This document shows, in pieces, positions 25,266-34,316 of a stretch of DNA of 64,000 bases. The translations under genes and the position numbers were made by a program. Below the pieces are notes generated by a model. It ran no database searches. It saw only the letters and a list, made by a program, of their open reading frames with translations, and had not been told where the DNA came from. Source of the DNA: an uncultured Lachnospiraceae bacterium. Lineage in GTDB: Bacteria; Bacillota; Clostridia; Lachnospirales; Lachnospiraceae. The stretch is taken from assembly GCA_934401915.1 (NCBI GenBank), contig CAKRSV010000011.1, positions 1 through 64,000 of the forward strand, given 5' to 3'. Positions within the stretch are counted from its first letter, which is position 1. The number at the start of each line of letters is the position of its first letter.

Positions 25266-26201
25266 TCAGGCTATTCGCTGCAAAAGCCAGCGGTACACAT
25301 CCATATAGATGTCCTGCCGCGCTTCTTCGTTGAAGATCTCGTGCCGCTCCTCCGGATACAGCTTGAGCTGCACCTTCTCCATTCCCATATCCTGGAAAGA
25401 CTGGTACACCTTCTTCACGCTCTCTCCGTAATTTCCGACCGGATCCGCCTCTCCCGCTATGAAAAACACCGGAAGGCTCTTTGGCATCCCGGAAAGCGCC
25501 TCCTTGTCGTGAAGATTCCCGATCAGCTTGAACAGCGTGCGGAAGCCATTCACAGTAAACACGAAACCGCACAGCGGATCGTCCATATATTTCTTTACAT
25601 TATCCGGGTTGCGCGACAGCCAGTCGTACGCTGTCTGCGGCGTTCCTACCCGCTTATTATATGCGCCAAACGCCATTTTATCCAGCAATTTGCTCACGTG
25701 CCGGTCTCCGCAGAAGATACGCTGGATCGCCGCAACGACCCTGCCCCCTGCAAGCGTCGCCTTGGACTGCATACCGGTTCCACAGATGATCGCCCCCTGG
25801 ATACCGGTTCCGTAGCGCAGCAGGTAATTTCTTGCGATAAAGGATCCCATGCTGTGTCCCAGAATAACATACGGCACGCCCGGATACTGTTCCTGCGTGA
25901 TCTTTTTCAGGCGGTGTTCATCCCGCACCAACACGGTTGCCGCATCGTCCTTGCAGAAATATCCGTAAGCCTCGCCCGGCCGCACGGTCTTGCCGTGCCC
26001 CAGATGGTCGTCGCCCACCACCAGGATTCCCTTTTCAGCAAGGAAACGCGCCAGCTCGTCATAGCGCTCAATGTACTCTGCCATCCCGTGAATGATCTGC
26101 ACGATGCAGACCGGCTTTGGCGTCTCTGGCAGCCATCTGACCGCATGGATCTTGTGTTCTCCGTCTCTGGAATCGTAGTAAAATTCTTCCTTTGTCACCA
26201 T
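25266..26201 (-). CDS. Alpha/beta hydrolase (monoacylglycerol lipase/lysophospholipase-like)
   Basis: 311 residues from the ATG at 26201 (AAGG 8 bases upstream). The serine hydrolase fold is clear: oxyanion region IIHGMAEYIERY, nucleophile elbow ILGHSMGSFIA, probable acid in FIAGEADPVGNYG, and probable base His in YPEERHEIFNE. The sequence type matches bacterial homologues of monoacylglycerol lipase annotated as lysophospholipase. No signal peptide, so cytoplasmic. It is followed by the secreted helical protein gene on the same strand. Confidence 0.88.
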   Translation of the reverse strand: MVTKEEFYYDSRDGEHKIHAVRWLPETPKPVCIVQIIHGMAEYIERYDELARFLAEKGILVVGDDHLGHGKTVRPGEAYGYFCKDDAATVLVRDEHRLKKITQEQYPGVPYVILGHSMGSFIARNYLLRYGTGIQGAIICGTGMQSKATLAGGRVVAAIQRIFCGDRHVSKLLDKMAFGAYNKRVGTPQTAYDWLSRNPDNVKKYMDDPLCGFVFTVNGFRTLFKLIGNLHDKEALSGMPKSLPVFFIAGEADPVGNYGESVKKVYQSFQDMGMEKVQLKLYPEERHEIFNEEARQDIYMDVYRWLLQRIA

Positions 26202-26282
26202 ACTGCGCACCTTGCCTTTCCGCCGGCGATCACCGCCGGCTGTGGTCTTTCCCGCATTGTGTCCGTTTTACTCCGGTTTCTC

Positions 26283-28301
26283 CTAGCAGATCTCGGCTCC
26301 TGCCGGCATCGGGCGCTCCGGCGTCATCAGCGCCAGCTTACCCTCTGCATCCTCTGCACACAGCAGCATTCCCTCCGACGTCATGCCGGCGATCTCTCTC
26401 GGCTGAAGGTTCACAAGAACCATCACCTTCTTGCCGACCATTTCCTCTGCGCTGTAGTGCTGCTTGATGCCGGAAAGGATCTGTTTCACTTCCGAACCCA
26501 CGCGCACCTTGGAGCACAGCAGCTTCTTTGACTTGGGAACTTCCTTACACTCCAGAATCTCGCCTACCTGGAACTGACACTGGTCAAAAATATCATAGGA
26601 GATCGTTTCCTTCTTCTCGATATCGATCACATCCTCCGGTGCTTCTTCCGCAGCCTCCGGCTCTCCTGCCTCTGCTCTGCGCTGTGCGTGAAGCGCTTCC
26701 ACCTTCTCCATCACCTCTGCCAGATCCTGACGGGCAAAGAGGATCTCCGGCGTCTGCGTCACCTGATTTCCCGACGGATAAAGAGCTGCTGCCTTCGCGG
26801 TATCCCCATTCTTCGCACACTCCTCCAGCACCGCAAAATCTACAAGCGGCGCCTTGATCTGCTCAGCGATCTTGTCAGCCGTCTCAGGCATATAGGGCTG
26901 GAGAAGGGTTGCTCCTACCAGAATTCCGTTTAACAGATTGTAGAGTACCGTCGCCAGACGATCCTGCTTTGCCTCGTCCTTGGCGAGCGCCCACGGCATC
27001 GTCTCATCAATATATTTATTGCAGCGCTTGAACAATACAAAGATCTCTGTGATCGCATCCGCAACACGAAGCTCATCCATCTTGGAGGACACCCTTGTGT
27101 AAGTTTCTGTGAGCACTCTTGCAAGGTCTGCATCGACATCCTCCACTCCGGCGTCAACGCCGACTCCCTTGTTTTCCGCCTTGCCTCCAAAATACTTGTT
27201 GCTCATGGAAATGGTACGGTTCACCAGATTGCCGAGCGTATTTGCCAAATCAGAATTCAGACGCTCCACCATCAGATCCCATGTGATCACGCCGTCGTTT
27301 TCAAACGGCATCTCATGCAGCACGAAATACCGCACCGCGTCCACGCCAAAGAAATCGATCAGATCATCCGCATAGATCACATTTCCCTTGGACTTACTCA
27401 TCTTGCCGTCTCCCTGCAAAAGCCATGGATGACCAAATACCTGCTTCGGCAGCGGCTCTCCCAACGCCATCAGGAAGATCGGCCAGTAGATCGTGTGGAA
27501 ACGGATAATGTCCTTTCCGATCAGATGCAGATCCGCCGGCCACAGCTTCTTGTACTGCTCTGTGCTGTTTCCGTCCGCATCGTATCCGATCCCGGTAATA
27601 TAGTTTGTCAGTGCGTCCAGCCATACATAGACCACATGCTTGTCGTCAAAGTCAACCGGAATTCCCCATTTAAAGGAAGTTCTGGATACGCACAGATCCT
27701 GCAGTCCCGGCAGGAGGAAGTTGTTCATCATCTCATTCTTGCGGGACACCGGCTGGATAAACTCCGGGTGCGTATTGATATGCTCGATCAGCTTGTCGGC
27801 ATATTTGCTCATCTTGAAAAAATAGGCCTCTTCCTTTGCAGGCTTTACCTCGCGCCCGCAGTCCGGGCACTTGCCGTCCACAAGCTGGGATTCTGTCCAG
27901 AAGGACTCACACGGCGTACAGTACATTCCCTCGTAAGCGCCTTTGTAGATGTCGCCCTGCTCATACAGCTTTCGGAAGATCTTCTGTACCTGCTTTTCGT
28001 GATAGTCGTCCGTTGTACGGATGAACTTGTCATAGGAGGTATTCAGCGCGTCGCAGATCCGACGGATCTCCGCAGCAACGCCATCCACGTACTGCTTGGG
28101 CGTCACGCCGTTCTCCTGCGCCTTGATCTCGATCTTCTGTCCGTGCTCGTCGGTTCCTGTCTGGAAAAAGACATCATATCCGTCTTTTCTCTTAAACCTC
28201 GCAATGCTGTCTGCCAGCACGATCTCATAGCTGTTGCCGATATGCGGCTTACCGGATGTGTACGCAATGGCAGTTGTCATGTAGTATTTTCCTTTGTTCA
28301 T
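26283..28301 (-). CDS. metG: Methionyl-tRNA synthetase
   Basis: About 672 residues from the ATG at 28301, 9 bases after AAGGAG; an ATG two codons upstream is the alternative. Signatures: YTSGKPHIGNSYE (HIGH-type), a zinc insert with CTPCESFWTE and CPDCGREV, KMSKSKGN (KMSKS), and the anticodon-binding helical domain. The C-terminal EMAP/Trbp-type OB domain (DIFDQCQFQVGEILECKEVP to GMLLCAEDAEG) mediates dimerisation. It charges tRNA-Met. A Met-type T-box leader precedes it. Confidence 0.96.
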   Translation of the reverse strand: MNKGKYYMTTAIAYTSGKPHIGNSYEIVLADSIARFKRKDGYDVFFQTGTDEHGQKIEIKAQENGVTPKQYVDGVAAEIRRICDALNTSYDKFIRTTDDYHEKQVQKIFRKLYEQGDIYKGAYEGMYCTPCESFWTESQLVDGKCPDCGREVKPAKEEAYFFKMSKYADKLIEHINTHPEFIQPVSRKNEMMNNFLLPGLQDLCVSRTSFKWGIPVDFDDKHVVYVWLDALTNYITGIGYDADGNSTEQYKKLWPADLHLIGKDIIRFHTIYWPIFLMALGEPLPKQVFGHPWLLQGDGKMSKSKGNVIYADDLIDFFGVDAVRYFVLHEMPFENDGVITWDLMVERLNSDLANTLGNLVNRTISMSNKYFGGKAENKGVGVDAGVEDVDADLARVLTETYTRVSSKMDELRVADAITEIFVLFKRCNKYIDETMPWALAKDEAKQDRLATVLYNLLNGILVGATLLQPYMPETADKIAEQIKAPLVDFAVLEECAKNGDTAKAAALYPSGNQVTQTPEILFARQDLAEVMEKVEALHAQRRAEAGEPEAAEEAPEDVIDIEKKETISYDIFDQCQFQVGEILECKEVPKSKKLLCSKVRVGSEVKQILSGIKQHYSAEEMVGKKVMVLVNLQPREIAGMTSEGMLLCAEDAEGKLALMTPERPMPAGAEIC

Positions 28302-28348
28302 TTTCATCCTCTCCTTCTCTATTCTTCTCCTATAAAACAACATCAAAC

Positions 28349-28400
28349 AAAAAACCGCCCTCTCTATCTATTATGCCCACATAACAGACAAAGAAGACGG
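28349..28400 (-). terminator. T-box-controlled terminator of metG leader
   Basis: A 21-bp stem on the minus strand (arms 28380-28400 and 28355-28375, all mismatches being G-U) with a TGGG loop is followed by six U residues, 48 bp ahead of the start codon. It is the terminator alternative to the T-box antiterminator at 28409-28420. Confidence 0.88.
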
Positions 28401-28661
28401 ATAAAAAACCGTGTTACCACTTCTTTTCACTGTCTCCTCGCGAAAACAGCCTCAGTAAGTACCTCAGATACTCCTCCGCTGTAACAGGCGGAACCTGTTA
28501 TCCGCTTACCGGGATCGCTCCGTATCTGCCTCCGGTTCGCGCATACTGCTCAGAAGCCATCTTCAACAGGTGTCCGCTCCGCCCCTCTCAGCCACCGGTG
28601 CGTTCTCTGGAAAACATCTGCCTGTCTACTCTCTTCCTCATCGCTTTTGCGTGTGTGTTGT
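28401..28661 (-). promoter_or_regulatory. T-box riboswitch leader of metG
   Basis: The minus-strand leader carries the T-box core GTGGTAACACGG (28409-28420) just before the terminator. About 130 bases upstream, stem I has the AGAGAGTAGACAGG base and a specifier-loop segment GTTGAAGATGGCTTC in which ATG is positioned as the specifier codon. Uncharged tRNA-Met would pair with the leader and stabilise the antiterminator, switching metG on when Met-tRNA is low. The specifier assignment fits the downstream gene. Confidence 0.85.
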
Positions 28662-28714
28662 CAGCATATCACAAAGGTATGTTCTTGTCAAATTGCACAC
28701 ATTGCTGCCCGGTA

Positions 28715-30436
28715 TCACGGTTCTTGTAAGACAAGATCTGCAACCTCCACGGTCACCTGCGCTCTTTTCACCGGAATGTCCTCATTCTGGACACAGACGC
28801 TGCAAATATAGGTTCCAGCCGCGTCCACCTGCAGCTCCGCCCCTTCTCCGATCATCTGCTCCGCGCTGTCATACCACACAAACTGCGCGCCCTCGCCCCA
28901 GACTAACTGCTCATACAGGCTGCCATTTTCCAGATGGGCGGTCAGGGTGATCCTTCCATCGGCCGGGTCCCGATCCTCACCGGACAGGAGCAGCTTCGCA
29001 TAGCTGTCCTCTTTGTCATCAATGCCACATATCAGCTTATGGCTCCAGTCCTTCTTTTCCACCGGTTCTTTGCAGGTTCCGGAACTCGGCAGCGTCCCGC
29101 CGTGGAACACGCAGTAGTAGAAACCTCCGTGCCAGCTTCCGCCGCCTTCTTCCTCTTCATTTTCCCGGAAAGACGGCTCTGCCCATGTCAGCACACTGCC
29201 ACACGCCTCCGTTTTCTTCGTGACGGAATTCTGATAGCAGCCGGAGATCCCTTCTTTCTTCTCCGCCTTTCCCTGATGGGTATGCTTCAGTTCCAGCCCG
29301 GCATCCGTGCACCGGTACACCGGCAGGAAGTTGTCGGGAATCTTTCCTTCTTCCTCATCCTGTATCCCTCTCTGGTACGCCCTCTCATTGTCTCTGCCGT
29401 TGCCGACCACAAAGACGCCGTCCATCCAGACTCCCTTGCCAAGCGAGATATGATCTGCGCCGACGATCCCGTAAGTGTCAATTCTCTCTCCTGTCCCTTC
29501 GATCTGCATTGCCCTGCCTGCTCCCGCAACCGCGATCCCTGCGGGTATCTGCTGCGAGGCGCGGATGGCGTTTCCCAGAAGCTGCCAGGAAAGCTGCGTG
29601 CCGCTCAGTTCCGTTCCCTCTCTCCCCGGCACTCCGGTACAGACCGCCCCGTTGTCCGTGTGTAGCAGGGCCGTTCCTGTCTGACGCAGCCGCCTTGCCA
29701 GCTCCTCCTTCTGGCTCTCCAGATACTGCTCTGTCTGGCGCAGATCTCCCGCGGACAGATAACAGGTTCCCGTCCGGTCCTGATACCGGATACTTCCCCG
29801 GCTGTTCAGACATATTCCTGCCTCGCCGGGCAGCTCCAGAAGCAATTCTCCGTAGGTCTGTCCCTCCGGTTCTACGGCAGGCGGCAGTTCCTTTTTCTGC
29901 GCCCTGCCCTCCTTCGCCTCTCGCCACCCCCGGAGATAGCTCTGTATCAGATCGTGGTTGTTGCCAAGTGTCAGACTCCCGTCCGACCACCCGGCTCTGC
30001 CCAGCGTGATATTGTCCGGCGTGGCAAGCGTACAGCTCTCTGCACAGTACGTGGGTATCTTCTGGGAATCTGCCACCGCCTGCATCAGTTCCGGGAAGCT
30101 CACCGCCGCCAGTTCCTGAAACGAATGCAGTTCTGCAGCAGGCTCATCCGACCGGTCATCCCGCACGAACGCAAATCCCGTTTCTGTTCTGCACAATCTG
30201 GTCCCTACGCCGCCAAGCGCCTGCACGACTGCATTTTTGCCCTCAGCGGCATACTGAAAAAGGACGTCCAGATCTCCTGCATCCAGCACTACCCGCTCTC
30301 CATTTCCCTGATCGAAACAGATCGCTCCTTTACTCTGAAATCCCTCCGCTGTATCGGCACACACCGGCAGCGACGCGGTAAACAGTGCTGCAAGCGCAAG
30401 TCCAAGCGCCAGGAACTTTTTCTTTTTTCCCTTCAT
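28715..30436 (-). CDS. Secreted protein with internal duplication and Ig-like C-terminus, unknown function
   Basis: 573 residues from MKGKKKKFLALGLAL, with AAAAGGAG upstream. The signal peptide ends near SLPVCADT. Two homologous blocks follow. Block A (from SKGAICFDQGNGERVVLDAGDL to ITLGRAGWSDGSLTLGNNHD) and block B (from SRGSIRYQDRTGTCYLSAGDL to ISLGKGVWMDGVFVVGNGRD) share an AGDL motif, an LG-GW/VW-DG-GN motif and a following Y-RG helix. The C-terminal ~90 residues look like an Ig-like strand set (ITLTAHLENG, AQFVWYDSAE, AAGTYICSVCVQN). A Cys-rich segment lies between. I do not recognise the family. It follows the coiled-coil membrane protein gene by 55 bp. Confidence 0.7.
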   Translation of the reverse strand: MKGKKKKFLALGLALAALFTASLPVCADTAEGFQSKGAICFDQGNGERVVLDAGDLDVLFQYAAEGKNAVVQALGGVGTRLCRTETGFAFVRDDRSDEPAAELHSFQELAAVSFPELMQAVADSQKIPTYCAESCTLATPDNITLGRAGWSDGSLTLGNNHDLIQSYLRGWREAKEGRAQKKELPPAVEPEGQTYGELLLELPGEAGICLNSRGSIRYQDRTGTCYLSAGDLRQTEQYLESQKEELARRLRQTGTALLHTDNGAVCTGVPGREGTELSGTQLSWQLLGNAIRASQQIPAGIAVAGAGRAMQIEGTGERIDTYGIVGADHISLGKGVWMDGVFVVGNGRDNERAYQRGIQDEEEGKIPDNFLPVYRCTDAGLELKHTHQGKAEKKEGISGCYQNSVTKKTEACGSVLTWAEPSFRENEEEEGGGSWHGGFYYCVFHGGTLPSSGTCKEPVEKKDWSHKLICGIDDKEDSYAKLLLSGEDRDPADGRITLTAHLENGSLYEQLVWGEGAQFVWYDSAEQMIGEGAELQVDAAGTYICSVCVQNEDIPVKRAQVTVEVADLVLQEP

Positions 30437-30491
30437 CGTTTTCTCCTTTTCTGTGTCCAAATTTATTTGTGTCTCTGTTTTTTGCTGCTCA

Positions 30492-31343
30492 TTACTCCTT
30501 TGCCGGCGACAGGTACAACACGTTGTTGTCCCGATCATACTGATACCCCAGCATACTACCCTCCAGCTTCTCAATACGGTTGTTGGTCGTCTCGGAGATC
30601 TGATACAGGTTGTTGATGTCCTCCTGCGTCTTTTTGATCTGGACGATGATGTTCTCCATATGTTGTTCGATCTCTGTGATCTCTCCGTTGACCGCCTGCT
30701 TCATATTCTGTTCCAGGCGCTTGATCTCCTCGCGCAGCTTTGCGTCCTCTGTCTCCAGTTTGCCGATCTTCTCATAGACCGTTTTCAGGTCCGCATGCAG
30801 CTTCTGGATCTCTCCCTGAATCTCCGTGATCTGTCTGAGCACCATCGGTATCGTGTCCTTCTGGATAACCTGCACGATATCCGTCAGATCCTGGATCTTT
30901 ACCTGCGTCTGCCTGAGCTTCTGCACAAGATTCGTGATTTCCTGGTTCACCACATCGATCTGCTTTTGCAGCTTTTCATCACCCTCCTGATAGAGCTGGG
31001 AGGACTCATCTATATCCTGCTGGATCTGTGTCAGCGTCTGCAAAAGCTCCTCCACCTTATCGTTCAGATAGGTTATATCGTTGAGGTATTCCTCCCGCAG
31101 CTCGTCCGTCTCCACAGACTCCGGTTCTGCCATATACGTTTCCATCTTTTCTTCGTGGATCGCTGTTTCCATCCGGCTTTCCTCCTTTTTTCCCATATAA
31201 TGCCACAGGAGCAGCAAAAGCAGTACGATGACCACGACCGCGACAATGCCGATCAGCGCCGCCACCAGCCTGTCCTCCTTCCTCTCGGGATCATTTCTGA
31301 GTTCGTTCAGATAATCTGACAGTTTTGTCATAAATTCTTTCAT
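30492..31343 (-). CDS. Single-pass membrane protein with long coiled coil, unknown function
   Basis: 283 residues. A short cytoplasmic N-terminus (MKEFMTKLSDYLNELRNDPERKEDR) precedes one membrane helix (about 27-48, LVAALIGIVAVVVIVLLLLLLW). The outer part of some 200 residues is almost all heptad-repeat coiled coil (YLNDKVEELLQTLTQIQQDI, EIQKLHADLKTVYEKIGKLE). The C-terminus ends with a short beta-like segment (GYQYDRDNNVLYLSPAKE). AAGG lies 8 bases before the ATG. It is paired with the secreted duplicated protein downstream, so they may form one surface assembly; that is inference. Confidence 0.7.
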   Translation of the reverse strand: MKEFMTKLSDYLNELRNDPERKEDRLVAALIGIVAVVVIVLLLLLLWHYMGKKEESRMETAIHEEKMETYMAEPESVETDELREEYLNDITYLNDKVEELLQTLTQIQQDIDESSQLYQEGDEKLQKQIDVVNQEITNLVQKLRQTQVKIQDLTDIVQVIQKDTIPMVLRQITEIQGEIQKLHADLKTVYEKIGKLETEDAKLREEIKRLEQNMKQAVNGEITEIEQHMENIIVQIKKTQEDINNLYQISETTNNRIEKLEGSMLGYQYDRDNNVLYLSPAKE

Positions 31344-31533
31344 ATAAGACCTTCTTTCTCAAAATATTTTTAACTCTCTCCTCAATATTTGGAATAGCTG
31401 GCGATCCGCCGGGAACCCGTACATAGAATGTACGAAATAAAGTATACTTTTGTTTGAATCCAAAGATTGTAACCATAAGATAGCAAAGATCCTGTCGGCT
31501 GGCAATATCGGAAAGTTGCACAAAAAATGACAG
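31344..31533. other. Intergenic leader with hairpins, no assigned gene
   Basis: This stretch ahead of the coiled-coil gene contains a perfect hairpin CGTACATTCTATGTACG on the minus strand (31418-31434), GCCAGC direct repeats flanking it, and a TATACT that could be a -10 element. It is open in one minus frame running into the coiled-coil gene, but the reading lacks a ribosome-binding site. I could not match it to a riboswitch family. Confidence 0.35.
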
Positions 31534-31578
31534 TAAAAAAAGTCAGCATCACCTGTTTTACAGATGGATACTGACTTT
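31534..31578 (-). terminator. Terminator of map
   Basis: On the minus strand AAAGTCAG (from 31578 down) pairs with CTGACTTT around a long loop that can itself pair (CATCTG/CAGGTG), followed by a run of seven U residues. It lies 56 bp after the methionine aminopeptidase stop codon. Confidence 0.85.
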
Positions 31579-31633
31579 CTCTCTGTCAAAAACGATATTC
31601 CGTTTAATAACTTTTTGTATGTTCTGACTGGTT

Positions 31634-32506
31634 TTAGTAGGTGAGAATCTCGTAGCCCGTGTCCGTCACTACCAGCGTCACTTCCCACTGTGCCGACGGC
31701 TTTCCGTCCTCCGTGTAGACCGTCCAACCGTCCTCGTCGTCAATATAGATGTCCGCCTTACCCATATTTACCATCGGCTCGATCGTGAACACCATACCGG
31801 GAACTAACAGCATTTCCGTACCCTTTCTGGTCACATAGCTGACAAACGGCTCTTCGTGGAACTCCAGTCCGACGCCATGTCCGCCGATCTCCCGCACGAT
31901 GGAATAGCCGTTCGCTTTGGCGTGATCGTTGATCGCCTGCGCCATATCACCGAGGAAGTTCCAGGGCTTGACCTGCTCCAGTCCGACATCGATACACTCG
32001 CGCGCCACCTGTACCAGCTTCTGCGTTTCCGGCGCTACATTCCCCATCATAAACATTCTGGACGAATCCGAAAAATATCCTTCAAAGATCGTGGAAACAT
32101 CCACATTCACAATGTCTCCATCCTTCAAAAACCGCTTTTCCGACGGGATTCCATGACACACCACCTCGTTGATCGAGGTGCACACGCTTTTCGGAAATCC
32201 TTCATAATTGAGCGGTGCGGGGATTCCTCCCATATCCGTCGTCATATCGTAAACGATCTTATCGATCTCTGCGGTACTCATCCCCACATGGATCTGCTTC
32301 GCGATCTCATCTAAGACCGCAATGTTGAGCTTGCTGCTTCTCCGGATCCCTTCGATCTGTTCCGGCGTCTTGAGCATATCATGCGTCGGCACGATATGTC
32401 CCTGCAGCGCATAGTGCTCTATCTTTTCATCCATCTCCATATGGCAGGACTTGTACTTTCTGCCGCTTCCACACCAACACAGGTCATTCCGTCCCAATTT
32501 CTTCAT
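31634..32506 (-). CDS. map: Methionine aminopeptidase type I with SEC-C zinc motif
   Basis: 290 residues from MKKLGRNDLCWCGSGRKYKSCH. This N-terminus is a SEC-C zinc-binding motif (CxC...CH), seen in Clostridial MetAPs and thought to help ribosome or partner binding. The catalytic pita-bread domain shows VCHGIPSEK (His), DIVNVDVS and DSSRMF (two metal Asp), GGHGVGLEFHEEP (His), FTIEPMVN (Glu) and WEVTLVVT (Glu), so all five metal ligands are present. The enzyme removes the initiator Met from new proteins. The open frame extends upstream, but the SEC-C start with GGAG fits better. Confidence 0.95.
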   Translation of the reverse strand: MKKLGRNDLCWCGSGRKYKSCHMEMDEKIEHYALQGHIVPTHDMLKTPEQIEGIRRSSKLNIAVLDEIAKQIHVGMSTAEIDKIVYDMTTDMGGIPAPLNYEGFPKSVCTSINEVVCHGIPSEKRFLKDGDIVNVDVSTIFEGYFSDSSRMFMMGNVAPETQKLVQVARECIDVGLEQVKPWNFLGDMAQAINDHAKANGYSIVREIGGHGVGLEFHEEPFVSYVTRKGTEMLLVPGMVFTIEPMVNMGKADIYIDDEDGWTVYTEDGKPSAQWEVTLVVTDTGYEILTY

Positions 32507-32653
32507 TTCTCTACTTCTCCATTCCGAAGCACCCATTCTTCCTGACTTCTTCTGTATCTATACAGAGCAGCCGTCCTGATGCTCCAGACGGACAGCCGCA
32601 CCGGTTTCTCTCCGCACACAGACGATCCTGCTTTCTGCCTGCGGGCAGATTTT

Positions 32654-34288
32654 TTATGCAAAATATGCCGTGACAAACACTGCGGGAGAGTTCCAATAGA
32701 TCGTGATCTCATTTAACGAATAACACGCCGCATGATCGAGATAGCACTTCATCGGAGGCGTCCCCGGTGCGATCTGTTCCCTTCCAACCTCGTCGCAGGG
32801 CGTCTTGAACGGACCGCCGCTCACCCAGCCCGGCATCGGCTGCTCTATCCCATCGCACTCTGTCGGCCGATTGTGCGGATGACTGTACGCGTGCTCTCCA
32901 AATCCGGTCACATAGCTGTAATCTACCGCATTGTTTCCCAGCAGATAATGGAGCTGTGCAAGCGCCGTCTGTTCATACCGGCTCCTCTGTGTCTCCGGGA
33001 TCTGTGAGTCGTCCACTCTGCCAAGGTATGCCGCCAGCACCAGCAGCATTCCCCGGTTCAGCACCACCATGTTGCTGCCCCAGACATAATCCTCCGGCTC
33101 CATCGCCACATCATACCCGGATTTTTCTCCGATCTCCACAAGTCTGTCAGCCTCATGGTATACCTTATTTTGCAAAAAGGCAATGGTTTCGCCATCCGCA
33201 CTTCCTTTTTCATCCGTCAAAAGTGCCAGCGCCGCAAACCCGGACACATCTGTCCAGCCAAAGTCGATAAAGGAAAGATCCTCCTTCAAAAGCTCTGCGA
33301 TCTGCGCCTGGTACTTCTTCTCGCCAGTGGTCACAAGCAGCTCTGCCGCCGCCCACAGCCTTTCATCCCGGTCGCAGTCGTCATCGTATTCACCTGTGTT
33401 GCAGCCCTCCGGGTTGTGAAAGCCGACATACTCCGGATGCTTTTCCAGCCACTCCTCCGCGCGCAGCGCCGCCTCCAGCATCCGGTCCGCAAAAGCCTCG
33501 TCCACCGGTTGGTATACCCTCGATGCAAGCGCCATAGCCGCCGCATAGTCAGCCGTAGCCATGGACGATACCGGGAACAGGTAAAACTGCGCCAGATCCT
33601 CCTGCGGCATGATAAAGTCCGCATGACGCTGCGAAGTCAGCTTGTGATACGCCCCGCCATTTTCATCCTGCATCTTGAGCATCCACTCCAGCTCATAGCG
33701 ACATTCGTTCAGAACATCCGGCACGCCGTTGCCGGACTCCGGTATCCGGATCTCCTCCTGAAATGCCTCCGGAAACATCTGATACGCGTAAAGCAGATGC
33801 CCGACCGCCACCGCCGCAGGAGAAATGTATCTTCCGTAATCGCCCGCATCATGCCAGCCGCCTTTGACCTCGCGGACAACGCTGTGATCTTCCCACAGCA
33901 CTGCCTCCCCCATATGACAGCAGGGGTGCTCATACACGCCGGCATACTTCTTGTCGAGCGCACAGCCACAGCGCTGAAAATACAATGCCTTTATCAGGTC
34001 TTTTCTCAGCTCTCCGTAAACGTGCTTCCCGATCACAAACGTGTGGGATCTCTCACCCAGCTCATTTTCCAGACAATATCTGCCCGGCTGTGTAACCTCT
34101 GAAAAGTCCGCGGTCGTCACCCGGTCCCCCGACGCCGGATCCAGCCCTCTGTCCATGCCTTTTCCCCGGTAAACCGTCTCCTCCTTTTCCGCGTCCATGC
34201 GGATCACACAAAATTCCTTTCCCGACGTCATTGCCGCCCTCTTGCGTGCCGACGCCAGATAACCTACCTGATCACAATAAATTGCCAT
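32654..34288 (-). CDS. Glycoside hydrolase family 9 (cellulase/endoglucanase-like), cytoplasmic
   Basis: 544 residues from MAIYCDQVGYLA, 9 bases after GGAGG. An N-terminal Ig-like CelD_N domain (about 1-85) precedes the (alpha/alpha)6 catalytic domain. Catalytic features are present: GGWHDAGDYGRYIS (two Asp), HPHNRPTECDGIEQPMPGWVSGGP, and the C-terminal NEITIYWNSPAVF with the acid Glu. GH9 enzymes cleave beta-1,4-glucans or cello-/xyloglucan oligosaccharides. There is no signal peptide, so it should act on imported oligosaccharides. It lies between map and an ABC-F gene, away from other glycan genes. Confidence 0.9.
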   Translation of the reverse strand: MAIYCDQVGYLASARKRAAMTSGKEFCVIRMDAEKEETVYRGKGMDRGLDPASGDRVTTADFSEVTQPGRYCLENELGERSHTFVIGKHVYGELRKDLIKALYFQRCGCALDKKYAGVYEHPCCHMGEAVLWEDHSVVREVKGGWHDAGDYGRYISPAAVAVGHLLYAYQMFPEAFQEEIRIPESGNGVPDVLNECRYELEWMLKMQDENGGAYHKLTSQRHADFIMPQEDLAQFYLFPVSSMATADYAAAMALASRVYQPVDEAFADRMLEAALRAEEWLEKHPEYVGFHNPEGCNTGEYDDDCDRDERLWAAAELLVTTGEKKYQAQIAELLKEDLSFIDFGWTDVSGFAALALLTDEKGSADGETIAFLQNKVYHEADRLVEIGEKSGYDVAMEPEDYVWGSNMVVLNRGMLLVLAAYLGRVDDSQIPETQRSRYEQTALAQLHYLLGNNAVDYSYVTGFGEHAYSHPHNRPTECDGIEQPMPGWVSGGPFKTPCDEVGREQIAPGTPPMKCYLDHAACYSLNEITIYWNSPAVFVTAYFA

Positions 34289-34316
34289 ACCCCATATCCT
34301 CCATTTCCTGTTCTTT

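Noticed and set aside
26219..26240. GC-rich hairpin GCCGGCGG/CCGCCGGC between metG and the hydrolase gene
   Set aside because: It has no U tract on the minus strand, so it is not supported as a terminator; a stabilising role cannot be excluded.
25341..26531. A 396-codon plus-strand open frame spanning the hydrolase gene and the end of metG
   Set aside because: It crosses two well-supported minus-strand genes and its translation has no recognisable motif.
30453..31319. A long plus-strand open frame rich in Leu, opposite the coiled-coil gene
   Set aside because: Complement of heptad repeats often stays open and Leu-rich; the minus-strand protein has a clear membrane helix, coiled coil and ribosome-binding site.
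31291..31521. A 76-codon minus-strand frame running into the coiled-coil gene in another phase
   Set aside because: There is no ribosome-binding site, and it overlaps the promoter and hairpin region; described as intergenic instead.
32634..32652. Plus-strand terminator-like hairpin TCTGCC-GGGCAGA followed by T residues
   Set aside because: No plus-strand gene ends there; both neighbours are on the minus strand, where the tail would be A-rich. Likely chance.
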